Assembly (NCBI RefSeq): GCF_000696385.1
Contig: NZ_JJMN01000045.1
Coordinates: 248,001 to 312,000 of the forward strand
Source of the DNA: Vibrio metoecus
Lineage (GTDB): Bacteria; Pseudomonadota; Gammaproteobacteria; Enterobacterales; Vibrionaceae
Direction of reading: 5' to 3'
Length of the DNA: 64,000 nt
Below the pieces are notes generated by a model. It did not search any database, had not been told where the DNA came from, and was given only the letters and a program-made list of their open reading frames with translations. The position numbers and the translations under genes are program-made. Numbering within the stretch: position 1 is the stretch's first letter; each line of letters begins with the position of its first letter. Of this stretch, positions 20,546 to 30,210 are shown piece by piece.

Positions 20546-21364
20546 ATGAATTTGACTAAACCATTACTCATTCTCACCAGCCTCACTCTGTTAAATGGTT
20601 GCTTCGAGAATCGCAAAAACACTGAAAAACTCTGTGTAGACAACCCTAATCTACGCTGTGAACAATTGAACTTAGATGATGGGCAATGCAGGATCCCGCG
20701 TACCGACCTAATTTGGCATCGTTACGAACTACTAAAGTCACCCAGTGATGATAAAGTAATCAAAGAATATCAGTTGGTTAGCGCGTATCGAAAATGCCTC
20801 GAACTCGCATCGCAAATTCAAGCTATTGATCAAACCAAGCTGAAAGAAAAACGTTTTAATGCATTAGTGAATATGGGCAAAGAGCAAGAGCGTATCGTTG
20901 CCGAGCTCAAACAATCTCACTCTCCACAGGTTCTGTATTTCTTATGGAGCCAGATTGGCGATCACAGTGCGCGCCGCGCCTTTTTGCAGCTAGAAGGAAA
21001 ACCTGAACTCGACACCGCCGAGATGCAATACGCGTTAGCCACTTTTTATGCCGACCGTGATAAAGCTAAAACCATCCAGCTATTGCATAAATCGCTAGAG
21101 TTGGGAAATGGCAAACCCCTTAATACCGAAATACTGAAAGCCTTAGCGAGTAATTATCACGCACTCAACGATAAAGAAGAGGCTTACCTGTGGGCAATGG
21201 TAGGAAAAGCGTTTGGGGTTCCTGTTGCCTCTGAAGCCGAAATGAAACGACTATACCGTTTTAGCCCAGAACAATTTACTGAACTGGATAAAGCGGCAGA
21301 AACCATCATCAAAGCCATTCGTGACGGCAACTATACCCAATCACTCATTCCTCAACTGAAATAA
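20546..21364 (+). CDS. Putative lipoprotein, possibly DUF2989 family
   Basis: A 272-residue exported protein. The signal sequence MNLTKPLLILTSLTLLNGC ends in a lipobox (LLNGC, Cys19) followed by Phe-Glu, so it is probably retained in an envelope membrane. The mature part has cysteines (LCVDNPNLRCEQLNL, GQCRIP) that could pair in the periplasm. The second half has helical repeats resembling TPR/SEL1 units (MQYALATFYADRDKAKTIQLLHKS and ALASNYHALNDKEEAYLWA). From memory it looks like the Vibrio DUF2989 lipoproteins; function unknown. A terminator follows. Confidence 0.75.
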   Translation: MNLTKPLLILTSLTLLNGCFENRKNTEKLCVDNPNLRCEQLNLDDGQCRIPRTDLIWHRYELLKSPSDDKVIKEYQLVSAYRKCLELASQIQAIDQTKLKEKRFNALVNMGKEQERIVAELKQSHSPQVLYFLWSQIGDHSARRAFLQLEGKPELDTAEMQYALATFYADRDKAKTIQLLHKSLELGNGKPLNTEILKALASNYHALNDKEEAYLWAMVGKAFGVPVASEAEMKRLYRFSPEQFTELDKAAETIIKAIRDGNYTQSLIPQLK

Positions 21365-21385
21365 TGATGAAAGGTCTTAACGATA

Positions 21386-21411
21386 AGCGGTGATATTCTC
21401 ACCGCTTTTTC
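21386..21411 (+). terminator. Terminator of the lipoprotein gene
   Basis: AGCGGTGA and TCACCGCT form an 8-bp stem (21386-21393 and 21399-21406) followed by TTTTTC. The tail touches the stop codon of convergent msrB. Confidence 0.8.
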
Positions 21412-21814
21412 ACTTTTTGTTGAAAATTAACGACACTGAGTTAACACAAAATCGTAACCCCGTCGTTTTAGGGCCATCTTCAAAAACATGCCCAAGGTGA
21501 CTATCACAGCCAGCACAACGGAGCTCTGTACGTACCATTCCGTGGCTCAAGTCCTCCAAATAGCACACCGCTTGCTCATCAATCGGGGCATCAAAACTTG
21601 GCCAGCCGCAACCGGAATCGTATTTATTTTCTGAGCTGAAAAGCGCAGCTTGGCAACACGTACAGTGGTAAAAACCTGTCTCTTTATTGTGTAATAGCGT
21701 ACCTGAATAAGGCGCTTCTGTACCTTGCTCACGGCACACATAATATTGCTCTTCCGTCAAACGTTCACGCCAGTAATCATCAGGCTTTAGCGGTTCTTTT
21801 GATGCAAATTTCAC
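21410..21814 (-). CDS. msrB: Peptide-methionine (R)-S-oxide reductase MsrB
   Basis: Repairs methionine-R-sulfoxide in proteins. The 134-residue protein has the two zinc-binding CxxC pairs ([10 protein letters not shown] and [11 protein letters not shown]), the GCGWPSF segment and the catalytic cysteine in [10 protein letters not shown] near the C-terminus. It starts [20 protein letters not shown], with no signal peptide. It is divergent from gapA, as in E. coli. Confidence 0.94.
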   Translation of the reverse strand: MKFASKEPLKPDDYWRERLTEEQYYVCREQGTEAPYSGTLLHNKETGFYHCTCCQAALFSSENKYDSGCGWPSFDAPIDEQAVCYLEDLSHGMVRTELRCAGCDSHLGHVFEDGPKTTGLRFCVNSVSLIFNKK

Positions 21815-23149
<1,335 letters not shown>

Positions 23150-23179
23150 TGTAGTGATTAGCGAAGAATTTCGTTAAAC

Positions 23180-23207
23180 AAAAAGGCGACTCTAGGGTCG
23201 CCTTTTT
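23180..23207 (+). terminator. Rho-independent terminator of gapA
   Basis: AAAAAGGCGAC and GTCGCCTTTTT pair over 11 bp around TCTAGG, 30 bases after the stop. Confidence 0.9.
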
Positions 23208-23293
23208 GGTATCTGGGTTTTGGTATTGCTGACGATTTTTACTAGGCATACCAAACTCAGGTCAAGCTGAAACGCAGAATCAAGGAAATTAAG

Positions 23294-24184
23294 ATGGATT
23301 TATACTCTCTGAATACCGTCACTGCACTGTCTGATTGCGTAACGATTGTTCAGCAAGATCAAGTTAAAATCGTGCGTGTGATTCATGATAAAGCCTGTGC
23401 CGCAATCTCACTACACGGTGGTCATGTCCTTTCCTTTCAGCCGAAGGGCGAAGCCGACTTGTTGTGGATGAGCTCGCAAGCGATTTACGATGGTAAAGCG
23501 GCGCTGCGTGGGGGCATTCCTGTGTGTTGGCCATGGTTTGGTCGCATTGCCGCTCCAGCCCATGGTTTTGCACGCAGCCAAGAGTGGGAATTGATTGAAC
23601 ACCGTGAAAATGAACAAGGTGTTATCGTTACTTTAGGCTTGAAGTCCACACCAGAAAGCATCGCCATTTGGCCTTATCTGTTTGATGTTCGTTTGTACGT
23701 TGAAATCAGTGAAAATTTGAAAGTGACACTCGATATCACGAATACGGATAATAAAGCATGGACTTTCTCCGGTGCTTTACACTCTTACTTGCACGTAGGG
23801 GATATTCGTAAAACTCACACTACCGGTATTGGTGCAGAATATATTGACAGCCTACAAGAGGGCCGAGTTTGTTCTAGTACCGGGCCATTGACACTCTCTG
23901 ACACTATCGACCGTGTTTATACTCAACCTGAAGCTGCGATCAAAGTGCAAGACCCCGCACTCAACCGCACACTCATCGTAGAGAATCAAGGCCACAACTC
24001 TGCCGTTCTGTGGAACCCTTGGCAACAAGGTGCACAAGCGATGGCGGATATGAATGATGATGGGTATCTGCAATTTTTGTGTGTTGAATCAACCTTGCAT
24101 GCATCATCACTGGCTACAGGTAAAACCTTACAGCCAGGGGAAAACCATAAGTTAGTAACGCTCATCTCTAGCCACGCGCATTAA
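23294..24184 (+). CDS. yeaD: D-hexose-6-phosphate mutarotase YeaD
   Basis: Aldose-1-epimerase-fold enzyme that interconverts anomers of glucose-6-phosphate and related sugars. The 296-residue protein shows the family segments SLHGGHVLSFQPKGE, RGGIPVCWPWFG with the APAHGFAR histidine, SGALHSYLHVGDI with a second catalytic-site histidine, and the DMNDDGYLQFLCVES glutamate near the end. The position after gapA matches E. coli. It probably has its own transcript because the gapA terminator intervenes. Confidence 0.92.
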   Translation: MDLYSLNTVTALSDCVTIVQQDQVKIVRVIHDKACAAISLHGGHVLSFQPKGEADLLWMSSQAIYDGKAALRGGIPVCWPWFGRIAAPAHGFARSQEWELIEHRENEQGVIVTLGLKSTPESIAIWPYLFDVRLYVEISENLKVTLDITNTDNKAWTFSGALHSYLHVGDIRKTHTTGIGAEYIDSLQEGRVCSSTGPLTLSDTIDRVYTQPEAAIKVQDPALNRTLIVENQGHNSAVLWNPWQQGAQAMADMNDDGYLQFLCVESTLHASSLATGKTLQPGENHKLVTLISSHAH

Positions 24185-24190
24185 ACCCAA

Positions 24191-24253
24191 AGCAGCACGT
24201 ACTTCTGTAAGGTTATGATGATAATCACCGTAACCTTAAAAGGCTCGTGCTGC
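24191..24253 (+). repeat. Nested inverted repeat after yeaD
   Basis: Outer arms GCAGCACG (24192-24199) and CGTGCTGC (24246-24253) enclose inner arms TAAGGTTA (24208-24215) and TAACCTTA (24231-24238). Both pairs are perfect and co-linear, so the transcript can fold into a long two-tier hairpin. TATTTTC follows the outer stem. It may act as the yeaD terminator, an RNA processing site or a mobile palindrome. Confidence 0.6.
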
Positions 24254-24411
24254 GTATTTTCTGACAGTCGCCCTCCTTTTCAGCTCAGCCCCTATTGACT
24301 TAACATTTCGTTCACACTTTCTTCATGGCGTTCAAGGTTTTGCTAGGTATAATTGTGCCTTGCTATGCAAAATACACTCTGATGCTCAACACAATTTGGT
24401 AAGGATGCCTG

Positions 24412-25407
24412 ATGAAAATTGTTTACCCCTGGCTTACCGTCCTATTCGTCGTACCATTAACATACGCAGCTCAAGGGCCTGATAAAACTCAACCGGGTTG
24501 GGACTTCACCCTCAGCCTTAACAGCTTTTATATACACACCCAATCCCAGTTAAATACCAATGATGACAATGCCGTAACGGCCAATTTACAGCAATCAGGG
24601 CAAACCACTTCTGAGTTTCTGTTTGCTCCACTGGGAAATGTGCAATACACCTTTGCCTCTGGAAACACTCAAATTTTTGCAGGACAAAGTTCTGACCAAG
24701 TCATCGAAGGTCAATTACAAGCAGAGATCGGCATCACACATCGATTCGATAGGCTTGGGGAATTCACGTTGGCTTATTTTCCTTCACTGCCTGGGGTGAA
24801 TGAAACGTGGCGCGATCCCTATCTCACCCAAACGACAAGATCGGCAACTGACATTAGCGCCCAAGGCGGACGTTTGGCTTATACTGCCCCATTCGCTTTA
24901 CCTCTGACACTGCGTTACGCCTATTTAGATTACCAAGTGGATGAAGAGCGAAGTGGTACAACATCCGGATTAACGAGCGCACAGATCGCATTATTGGATC
25001 GAAATAGTGAGTACCAACAAGTCTCCGCGGAAGTCTCTTTACCACTGAGCCGCTCTTGGTCTTTCGTTCCGAAAATCAGCTATACCCAGCGTAATGCACA
25101 AGGGGATGCTTTTGATTTTTCGGCGCTGGATTACCAACTGGGTATTAATACCTTTTTTGGACCACAAGCCCTGTTTTTGACTCTCAATTATGGTCAAGAG
25201 GAATACGATACTGCACACCCCATTTTTGCTCAGACCCGCGATGCTGATCATTGGAGCGCTTTTGCTCTTTATGTTTACCGAGCACCTTTTGGTTGGAAAA
25301 ACGTCTCGATCAACGCGATGGCTGGCATCAGTGAAACCGATGATGTGGTGACCTTTTTTGACCAACAATCGACTTTTCTTTCAACCGGTGTCGCCTTTGA
25401 TTTTTAG
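24412..25407 (+). CDS. Outer-membrane beta-barrel protein, possibly DUF2860 family
   Basis: A 331-residue exported protein. The signal peptide MKIVYPWLTVLFVVPLTYAA likely ends at residue 20. The mature part alternates short amphipathic strands and turns (NVQYTFASGNTQIFAG, PLTLRYAYLDYQVD, QALFLTLNYGQEEYD) and ends in the barrel-assembly signal VAFDF with terminal Phe. From memory it resembles Vibrio DUF2860 proteins; no transported substrate is known. TATAAT at 24348-24353 is a likely -10 box. A 10-bp hairpin at 25426-25452 follows the gene. Confidence 0.75.
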   Translation: MKIVYPWLTVLFVVPLTYAAQGPDKTQPGWDFTLSLNSFYIHTQSQLNTNDDNAVTANLQQSGQTTSEFLFAPLGNVQYTFASGNTQIFAGQSSDQVIEGQLQAEIGITHRFDRLGEFTLAYFPSLPGVNETWRDPYLTQTTRSATDISAQGGRLAYTAPFALPLTLRYAYLDYQVDEERSGTTSGLTSAQIALLDRNSEYQQVSAEVSLPLSRSWSFVPKISYTQRNAQGDAFDFSALDYQLGINTFFGPQALFLTLNYGQEEYDTAHPIFAQTRDADHWSAFALYVYRAPFGWKNVSINAMAGISETDDVVTFFDQQSTFLSTGVAFDF

Positions 25408-25425
25408 TGGTTGAACTTCAACATG

Positions 25426-25452
25426 GAGGCCGCTTGCCTGTTAAGCGGCCTC
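25426..25452 (+). terminator. Hairpin after the outer-membrane protein gene
   Basis: GAGGCCGCTT and AAGCGGCCTC form a perfect 10-bp GC-rich stem with a 7-base loop. No T-tract follows on either strand, so it may stabilise the 3' end rather than terminate. Confidence 0.5.
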
Positions 25453-25549
25453 ACCATAACAACATAGATAGACTCAATGCTACGCTTAGCTTTTTATTTC
25501 ATGCTGGTGCCGTTAAAATTACGCTTCTATTTCGTTGTTCGAGTCCACT

Positions 25550-26368
25550 ATGACCTTTTTGTGCCCCCTTTGTGAGCATCCACTAACGCTTAACCAGAAC
25601 ACTTATTCCTGCCTCAATCGCCACCAGTTTGATGTTGCGAAAGAAGGCTATGTTAATTTGATGCCAGTTCAGCACAAACGCTCCAAAGATCCCGGTGACA
25701 ATAAAGAGATGACTCAAGCACGTCGTCGCTTTTTACACACTGGCCATTACGCTCCAATGCGTGAAAAAGTGGCAGAATTGTGCCAAAAATACCTCACTGG
25801 CCACCAACAAACACTGCTTGATATCGGTTGTGGTGAAGGTTATTACACCGACTTTTTTGCCCATACTTTGCGCCAGCAAGACAGTGAAGCTCAAACCTTT
25901 GGGTTAGATATTTCCAAAATCGCCATACGCTATGCCGCTAAACGCTACTCGGAATGCCAATTTGCTGTAGCATCTAGCCATCGATTACCGTTTTCAGAAC
26001 AAAGCCTCGATGGGGTGATTCGCATTTACGCACCTTGCAAAGACACGGAATTGCAGCGCTGTGTAAAAATGGGCGGAGTGGTGATTACCGTAACGCCAGC
26101 CGCTCGCCATCTCTATCAATTTAAACAAGGCATCTACGAGCAGGTGCGTTTACATGAAGAACAACCAGAAAACCTATCCGGCTTTGAATTGGTTGAAGAG
26201 TACAAACTCCACTACCCTATGGTACTCAACGGAGCGGAAGCGGCCGACTTACTGCAAATGACCCCATTCGCATGGCGTGCCAGTGAAGAATTTAAAGAGC
26301 AAGTCAGTCAAAGTAACACTTTCGAATGTGAAGCCGATTTTATGCTGCGTGTTTACCAACGGAATTAA
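25550..26368 (+). CDS. rlmA: 23S rRNA (guanine-N1)-methyltransferase RlmA
   Basis: Methylates G745 of 23S rRNA using S-adenosylmethionine. The 272-residue protein has an N-terminal zinc finger (CPLCEHPL and CLNRHQFD), the linker EGYVNLMPVQHKRSKDPGD, the SAM-binding LLDIGCGEGYYTD near residue 90 and IRIYAPCKDTEL. ATG 25550 gives MTFLCPLC, as in E. coli; the TTG at 25535 is an unneeded longer alternative. It stands alone between an outer-membrane protein gene and an iron-regulated gene. Confidence 0.93.
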   Translation: MTFLCPLCEHPLTLNQNTYSCLNRHQFDVAKEGYVNLMPVQHKRSKDPGDNKEMTQARRRFLHTGHYAPMREKVAELCQKYLTGHQQTLLDIGCGEGYYTDFFAHTLRQQDSEAQTFGLDISKIAIRYAAKRYSECQFAVASSHRLPFSEQSLDGVIRIYAPCKDTELQRCVKMGGVVITVTPAARHLYQFKQGIYEQVRLHEEQPENLSGFELVEEYKLHYPMVLNGAEAADLLQMTPFAWRASEEFKEQVSQSNTFECEADFMLRVYQRN

Positions 26369-26370
26369 CT

Positions 26371-26389
26371 GATAACAATTATCATTAAT
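26371..26389 (+). promoter_or_regulatory. Candidate Fur box
   Basis: GATAACAATTATCATTAAT matches 14 of 19 positions of the Fur consensus (GATAATGATAATCATTATC). It lies 57 bases upstream of the ChaN-like lipoprotein ATG, where Fur would block a promoter under iron-rich conditions. Confidence 0.7.
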
Positions 26390-26445
26390 TGCATAACTGA
26401 GTGGCCTCTATTACCATGAAGACCATTTTTATGGAGGCCAATCTT

Positions 26446-27366
26446 ATGCGCACTATTGCTGCACTTTTCCTTTCTTTTAGCTTACTCGGCTGCTCAGCCA
26501 CTCCAACGAAAGTCAGTACCTTTTATGACTATCAATTGGCGACGCCAACTGGTGAGCGGATCAGCCTACAGAGATTGCCTGCTGAAATCGAAAACGCTGA
26601 CGTCATCCTGATCGGTGAATGGCATACTCACGCAGGTATCCACCGTTTCCAGACTGATTTGCTTAAGCAGATGACAGAAAATGGCCATCCGATGGCGCTG
26701 TCGATGGAACAGTTTACGCGTGATACCCAGCCCTTGGTGGATGACTATCTCACTGGGAAAATTGGTGAGCAGTATCTGATCCAAAAAGGTAATGCATGGC
26801 CCAATTACGAGAGTGATTATCGCCCTTTAGTCGAGTTAGCGAAAAGCCAACAACTTCCCGTCATTGCCGCCAATGCCCCTAAACCTATCGTACGTTGCAT
26901 TGGTAGAGTTGGAATGGAATATATCGATCGCTTAACACCTGAGCAGCGTCAATGGATAGCAGCCGAAATCAATACGCAAGATTCACCATACAAAAATATG
27001 TTTATGGCTTCTATGCACCACGGCAACCCCGCTCAAAATGAAAAACAATATGCTGCGCAAATCACGTGGGATGAAACCATGGCCGAGAGCATTGTTCGCT
27101 ATCTCGCCGCGAATCCTGAACGCAAAGTTCTACACATCGCCGGCATGTTCCATACTCAGCAGGGTTTAGGCACGGCGGCATCGATTTTGCGTCGCAACCC
27201 AAATCTCAAAGTTGTCATCATCACTCCTGTCGGTGAAATTTCGCCACAAAGTGATGATTATCAACTGCAGGTCCTCACGCCACCTGTGCGTTATGTACAA
27301 AAAGCGCATCAAGCAGAAGCGATTAACGCATTGAAAAATCGCAACACAGATCTCGTTTGCGAATAA
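26446..27366 (+). CDS. ChaN-family haem-binding lipoprotein
   Basis: Proteins of the ChaN family (PF04187) bind haem and are iron-regulated; their role may be haem uptake or storage. The 306-residue protein starts MRTIAALFLSFSLLGCS with lipobox LLGCS (Cys16). It shows the family segments DVILIGEWHTHAGIHRFQ near residue 58, MALSMEQFTRD, and VLHIAGMFHTQQG with a conserved histidine. ATG 26446 has GGAGG eight bases ahead, better than the longer frame from 26401. The Fur box upstream supports an iron link. Confidence 0.82.
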   Translation: MRTIAALFLSFSLLGCSATPTKVSTFYDYQLATPTGERISLQRLPAEIENADVILIGEWHTHAGIHRFQTDLLKQMTENGHPMALSMEQFTRDTQPLVDDYLTGKIGEQYLIQKGNAWPNYESDYRPLVELAKSQQLPVIAANAPKPIVRCIGRVGMEYIDRLTPEQRQWIAAEINTQDSPYKNMFMASMHHGNPAQNEKQYAAQITWDETMAESIVRYLAANPERKVLHIAGMFHTQQGLGTAASILRRNPNLKVVIITPVGEISPQSDDYQLQVLTPPVRYVQKAHQAEAINALKNRNTDLVCE

Positions 27367-27508
27367 TTCAATCCTAAAACTCGTCAGATACTCAAAACAG
27401 GCACAGTATTTGCTTGCCTTGTTTTTCGCACATAAAAGTGTAAAAAAGAGCACAAGTTTTATAGTTTGCGGTCGATAACTGATCAGAGTAATGACTTAGG
27501 AGTGATGT

Positions 27509-27865
27509 ATGAACCCAATAGGCGCAGGAGCAGTGCAACCATTGCCATCCCACCAAACGGTGAAATATCAAGCACCTGCTAAGCCAGATACGGCCCCAGC
27601 TCCGCTGAAAGTGGAGCAGAATAAAGTTACCCTATCTGAGGAAGGCAAGGCATTGCTTGCCGCTTTGCAAGAGATTGAGAAAGAAGGTAAAACGACTGAA
27701 AGTAAAGATAAAACGGTAGGGGACAAAGTCGAATCCTTCACTTATGGGGCTCTTGGTATGGATCATCCAGAAAAAGTGAAAGAAATTGAAGACACCTCCT
27801 ACTCAGCAGGGCAATATCTTTCCGCTGCGGCAACCATAGGTGGCATTCTTCTCGCCGTGTTGTAA
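27509..27865 (+). CDS. Small protein of unknown function with hydrophobic C-terminus
   Basis: A 118-residue protein I do not recognise. The N-terminal third is Pro/Ala/Lys-rich and probably disordered (QAPAKPDTAPAPLKVE). The middle is helical and charged (EEGKALLAALQEIEKEGKTTE). The last 20 residues (LSAAATIGGILLAVL at the end) form one hydrophobic segment, with no N-terminal signal. AGGAGTG precedes the ATG. It could be a tail-anchored or secreted protein. Confidence 0.65.
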   Translation: MNPIGAGAVQPLPSHQTVKYQAPAKPDTAPAPLKVEQNKVTLSEEGKALLAALQEIEKEGKTTESKDKTVGDKVESFTYGALGMDHPEKVKEIEDTSYSAGQYLSAAATIGGILLAVL

Positions 27866-27988
27866 ATTATCACGTTGAACAAACATGCACTGTGGCAGTG
27901 ATACTCTGCCACAAATCAACAAAGCAGGTTGACTCAACCACTAAAAATCACCAAGATTCCTGGGTTTTAATCTGCCCAAACGAAAGCT

Positions 27989-28306
27989 ATGTGTGAAATT
28001 TTTGCCAACCAACCTAAAGACAACTACCAATTTATCACTCGTTCAGTGCGTATTGACGGTCATGCAACCAGTGTGAGGCTCGAAGCCAGCTTCTGGCAAA
28101 TTCTAGAAGAAATCGCGCAAGCTCAAGAGATGCCCCTGCCGCGTTTTATTGGTCTTATATACCGTGAGGCGCTCGAATACACTGGTGATATCACCAATTT
28201 TGCCTCCTTGCTGCGTTGTGCATGCCTTATCTATTTGCGTGACCCCACTGATGTGATGGCTCATGTCCGATGTCAATTATTCGAAAACCACTCTCCGACC
28301 GCCTAA
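27989..28306 (+). CDS. Ribbon-helix-helix domain protein
   Basis: A 105-residue protein resembling the RHH_4 family (PF13467): RSVRIDGHATSVRLEASFWQILEEIAQAQEMPLPRFI has a beta strand with alternating polar residues followed by two helices, the usual RHH DNA-binding layout. The C-terminal half (SLLRCACLIYLRD) is also typical of this family. It is probably a small DNA-binding or structural protein; the target is unknown. The ATG has no strong ribosome site. Confidence 0.72.
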   Translation: MCEIFANQPKDNYQFITRSVRIDGHATSVRLEASFWQILEEIAQAQEMPLPRFIGLIYREALEYTGDITNFASLLRCACLIYLRDPTDVMAHVRCQLFENHSPTA

Positions 28307-28408
28307 AAGAGTCGGCCTTACTATCAGAGAAATTGGCTTGTCGTACTCATCTACTACCACATCATAAGATCGAGTCATTAATATCTACTCCACATTATTG
28401 GAGGATAC

Positions 28409-28804
28409 ATGACCAAACTCATCCACACTATGTTGCGCGTTCATGACTTAGAGCGCTCGATTCATTTCTATCAGCAAGCACTACAACTGGATGTTCGTGC
28501 TCAATACGCTTTCGATAACTTCACGCTCACTTATCTTGGCAATGATGAAACAGAGGTAGAGTTAGAGCTAACGTTTAATCACCATCAATCTGAACCTTAC
28601 CTTCTGGGCAACGCGTATGGGCACATTGCCGTTAGTGTGTCAGATATCGATACCACCCACCGACAGCTCATGAAAAAAGGCTTAGAACCCAGTGAGATAA
28701 AGGCACTGGACCATCACGGACAACATCTTGCTACCTTCTTTTTTCTGACCGATCCCGACGGTTACAAAATTGAGTTTTTGCAACGTCAAGGGCGTTACCT
28801 ATAA
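28409..28804 (+). CDS. VOC-family protein, lactoylglutathione lyase-like
   Basis: A 131-residue vicinal-oxygen-chelate protein. It matches glyoxalase I from residue 5 (HTMLRVHDLERSIHFYQQAL) through ELELTFNH, YGHIAVSVSDI and FFLTDPDGYKIEFLQR. The metal ligands His, Glu, His and Glu are all present in the expected places, so it may be an active lyase for the methylglyoxal-glutathione adduct or a relative with another substrate. GGAGG lies seven bases ahead. The next gene starts 19 bases after its stop. Confidence 0.85.
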   Translation: MTKLIHTMLRVHDLERSIHFYQQALQLDVRAQYAFDNFTLTYLGNDETEVELELTFNHHQSEPYLLGNAYGHIAVSVSDIDTTHRQLMKKGLEPSEIKALDHHGQHLATFFFLTDPDGYKIEFLQRQGRYL

Positions 28805-28823
28805 CAATACCGAGGGAATAATT

Positions 28824-29114
28824 TTGATCCACTTAACCGCAACATTGCATGCAAAAGCTGCCCACATCCCAACGGTTCGCCGATTAGCTCAAGGCATGCT
28901 AATGCCGACCCGGCAAGAAGCAGGTTGTCTTCGTTACGATCTGTTTGAACAGCAATCCAAGCAAGGAGTGTTTCTATTTCAGGAACAATTTGTTGATCAA
29001 GCCGCTTTTGAGCACCATTGTCAAAGCTCATATTTTCAACAGTTCATTGCAGACCTTGCTGGCTTATTAATGGCTGAACCTGAGATTCAGTTCTATTCCT
29101 CATTAAGCGAATAA
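28824..29114 (+). CDS. ABM-domain (antibiotic biosynthesis monooxygenase-like) protein
   Basis: A 96-residue dimeric alpha+beta barrel protein of the YgiN/LsrG type. Visible are the strand LTATLHAKAAHIPTVRRLAQ, the CLRYDLFEQQ strand and VFLFQEQFVDQAAFEHHCQS, which together mark the ABM fold. The start is taken as TTG 28824 behind GAGGG with seven-base spacing; the frame is open back to 28770 inside the VOC gene, but those residues match nothing. Probably co-transcribed with the VOC gene. Substrate unknown. Confidence 0.78.
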   Translation: MIHLTATLHAKAAHIPTVRRLAQGMLMPTRQEAGCLRYDLFEQQSKQGVFLFQEQFVDQAAFEHHCQSSYFQQFIADLAGLLMAEPEIQFYSSLSE

Positions 29115-29116
29115 GC

Positions 29117-29141
29117 AAAAGGCACTCAACGAGTGCCTTTT
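29117..29141. terminator. Bidirectional terminator between the ABM gene and cheV
   Basis: AAAAGGCACTC and GAGTGCCTTTT form an 11-bp stem with a 3-base loop. A and T runs on both sides serve both convergent genes. Confidence 0.88.
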
Positions 29142-29167
29142 CAATAGCATCACCACGACCGGATTGA

Positions 29168-30112
29168 CTAAGAGAGCACTTCTCTTAAGCGCTCTTGTGC
29201 AACTTGCACCAACAAATCCGGTTGGAACTTAGAAATAAAACGGTTACACCCGACTTTCTGTACCATTGCTTCATTAAAACTACCACTAAGTGAAGTGTTA
29301 AGCGTGATGTACAGATCTTTCATACGTGGATCATTACGGATTTCATGAGTTAACTTATACCCATCCATTTCTGGCATTTCCGCATCAGTGATCATCATCA
29401 GCAATTCTTTGTAGATATTTTTGCCCTGATCACACCAAGATTTAAGAAGGTGTAAAGCTTCCAACCCGTCGCGGCACTCAATAATATTCAAACCAAGCTG
29501 TGACAGCGTATCTTTGACCTGATTTCTTGCCGTAGAGGAATCGTCAACGATCAACACTGTACGCCCAGTCATGTCATCGAGCAGTTCATGATCCAGCACC
29601 TCTTCCGAGATAGAGACATCGTAGTGAACGATTTCTGCTAGCACTTTCTCAACATCGATGATTTCAACGATCTGGGTATTGCCTTGTTCTTTAACATGGG
29701 TAATCGCCGTCAGGTAGTTAGCCCTTCCCGCTGATTTAGGGGGCGGTTGGATCTCGGTCCATGCCGTATTAATAATGTTACGTACTTGCCCAACCAAAAA
29801 GCCCTGCACACTGCGGTTATATTCGGTGATGATCAGATTTTGTTCAGTGTCCTGAGCTCGACGAGGAGGAAAACCAATAGCAGAGCGTAAGTCAATCACC
29901 GGCACGGGTTCACCACGTAAGGATGCCACGCCAGTAATATGTGGATGCGAGCCCGGCATTTTAGTCAATTGGGGTACTTTAATGACCTCTTTGACCTTAA
30001 AAACGTTTATCGCAAAAATTTGACGACTATTGAGGCTAAACAGTAACAGCTCCAATCGGTTTTCGCCGACCAGATTAGTACGCTGGTCTACCGTGTTCAA
30101 AACACCTGACAT
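29168..30112 (-). CDS. cheV: Chemotaxis protein CheV
   Basis: Couples chemoreceptors to CheA and carries a phosphorylatable receiver. The 314-residue protein has an N-terminal CheW-like domain (LLLFSLNSRQIFAINVFKVKEVI, SLRGEPVPVIDL) to about residue 160. A C-terminal response-regulator domain follows, with the acid pair in VLIVDDSS, the phospho-acceptor Asp in MMITDAEMPEMDG and the Lys in RFISKFQ. It lies alone, away from the main chemotaxis clusters. No membrane segment is present. Confidence 0.94.
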   Translation of the reverse strand: MSGVLNTVDQRTNLVGENRLELLLFSLNSRQIFAINVFKVKEVIKVPQLTKMPGSHPHITGVASLRGEPVPVIDLRSAIGFPPRRAQDTEQNLIITEYNRSVQGFLVGQVRNIINTAWTEIQPPPKSAGRANYLTAITHVKEQGNTQIVEIIDVEKVLAEIVHYDVSISEEVLDHELLDDMTGRTVLIVDDSSTARNQVKDTLSQLGLNIIECRDGLEALHLLKSWCDQGKNIYKELLMMITDAEMPEMDGYKLTHEIRNDPRMKDLYITLNTSLSGSFNEAMVQKVGCNRFISKFQPDLLVQVAQERLREVLS

Positions 30113-30210
30113 ACGAAATTCCGTTAAATGAATACCTTGGTAACAGTATAGCCCCTAGGTATAAATGTAAATGTAAGCAAGGCTGAAATTCTTACTAATG
30201 AAGTTATCGA

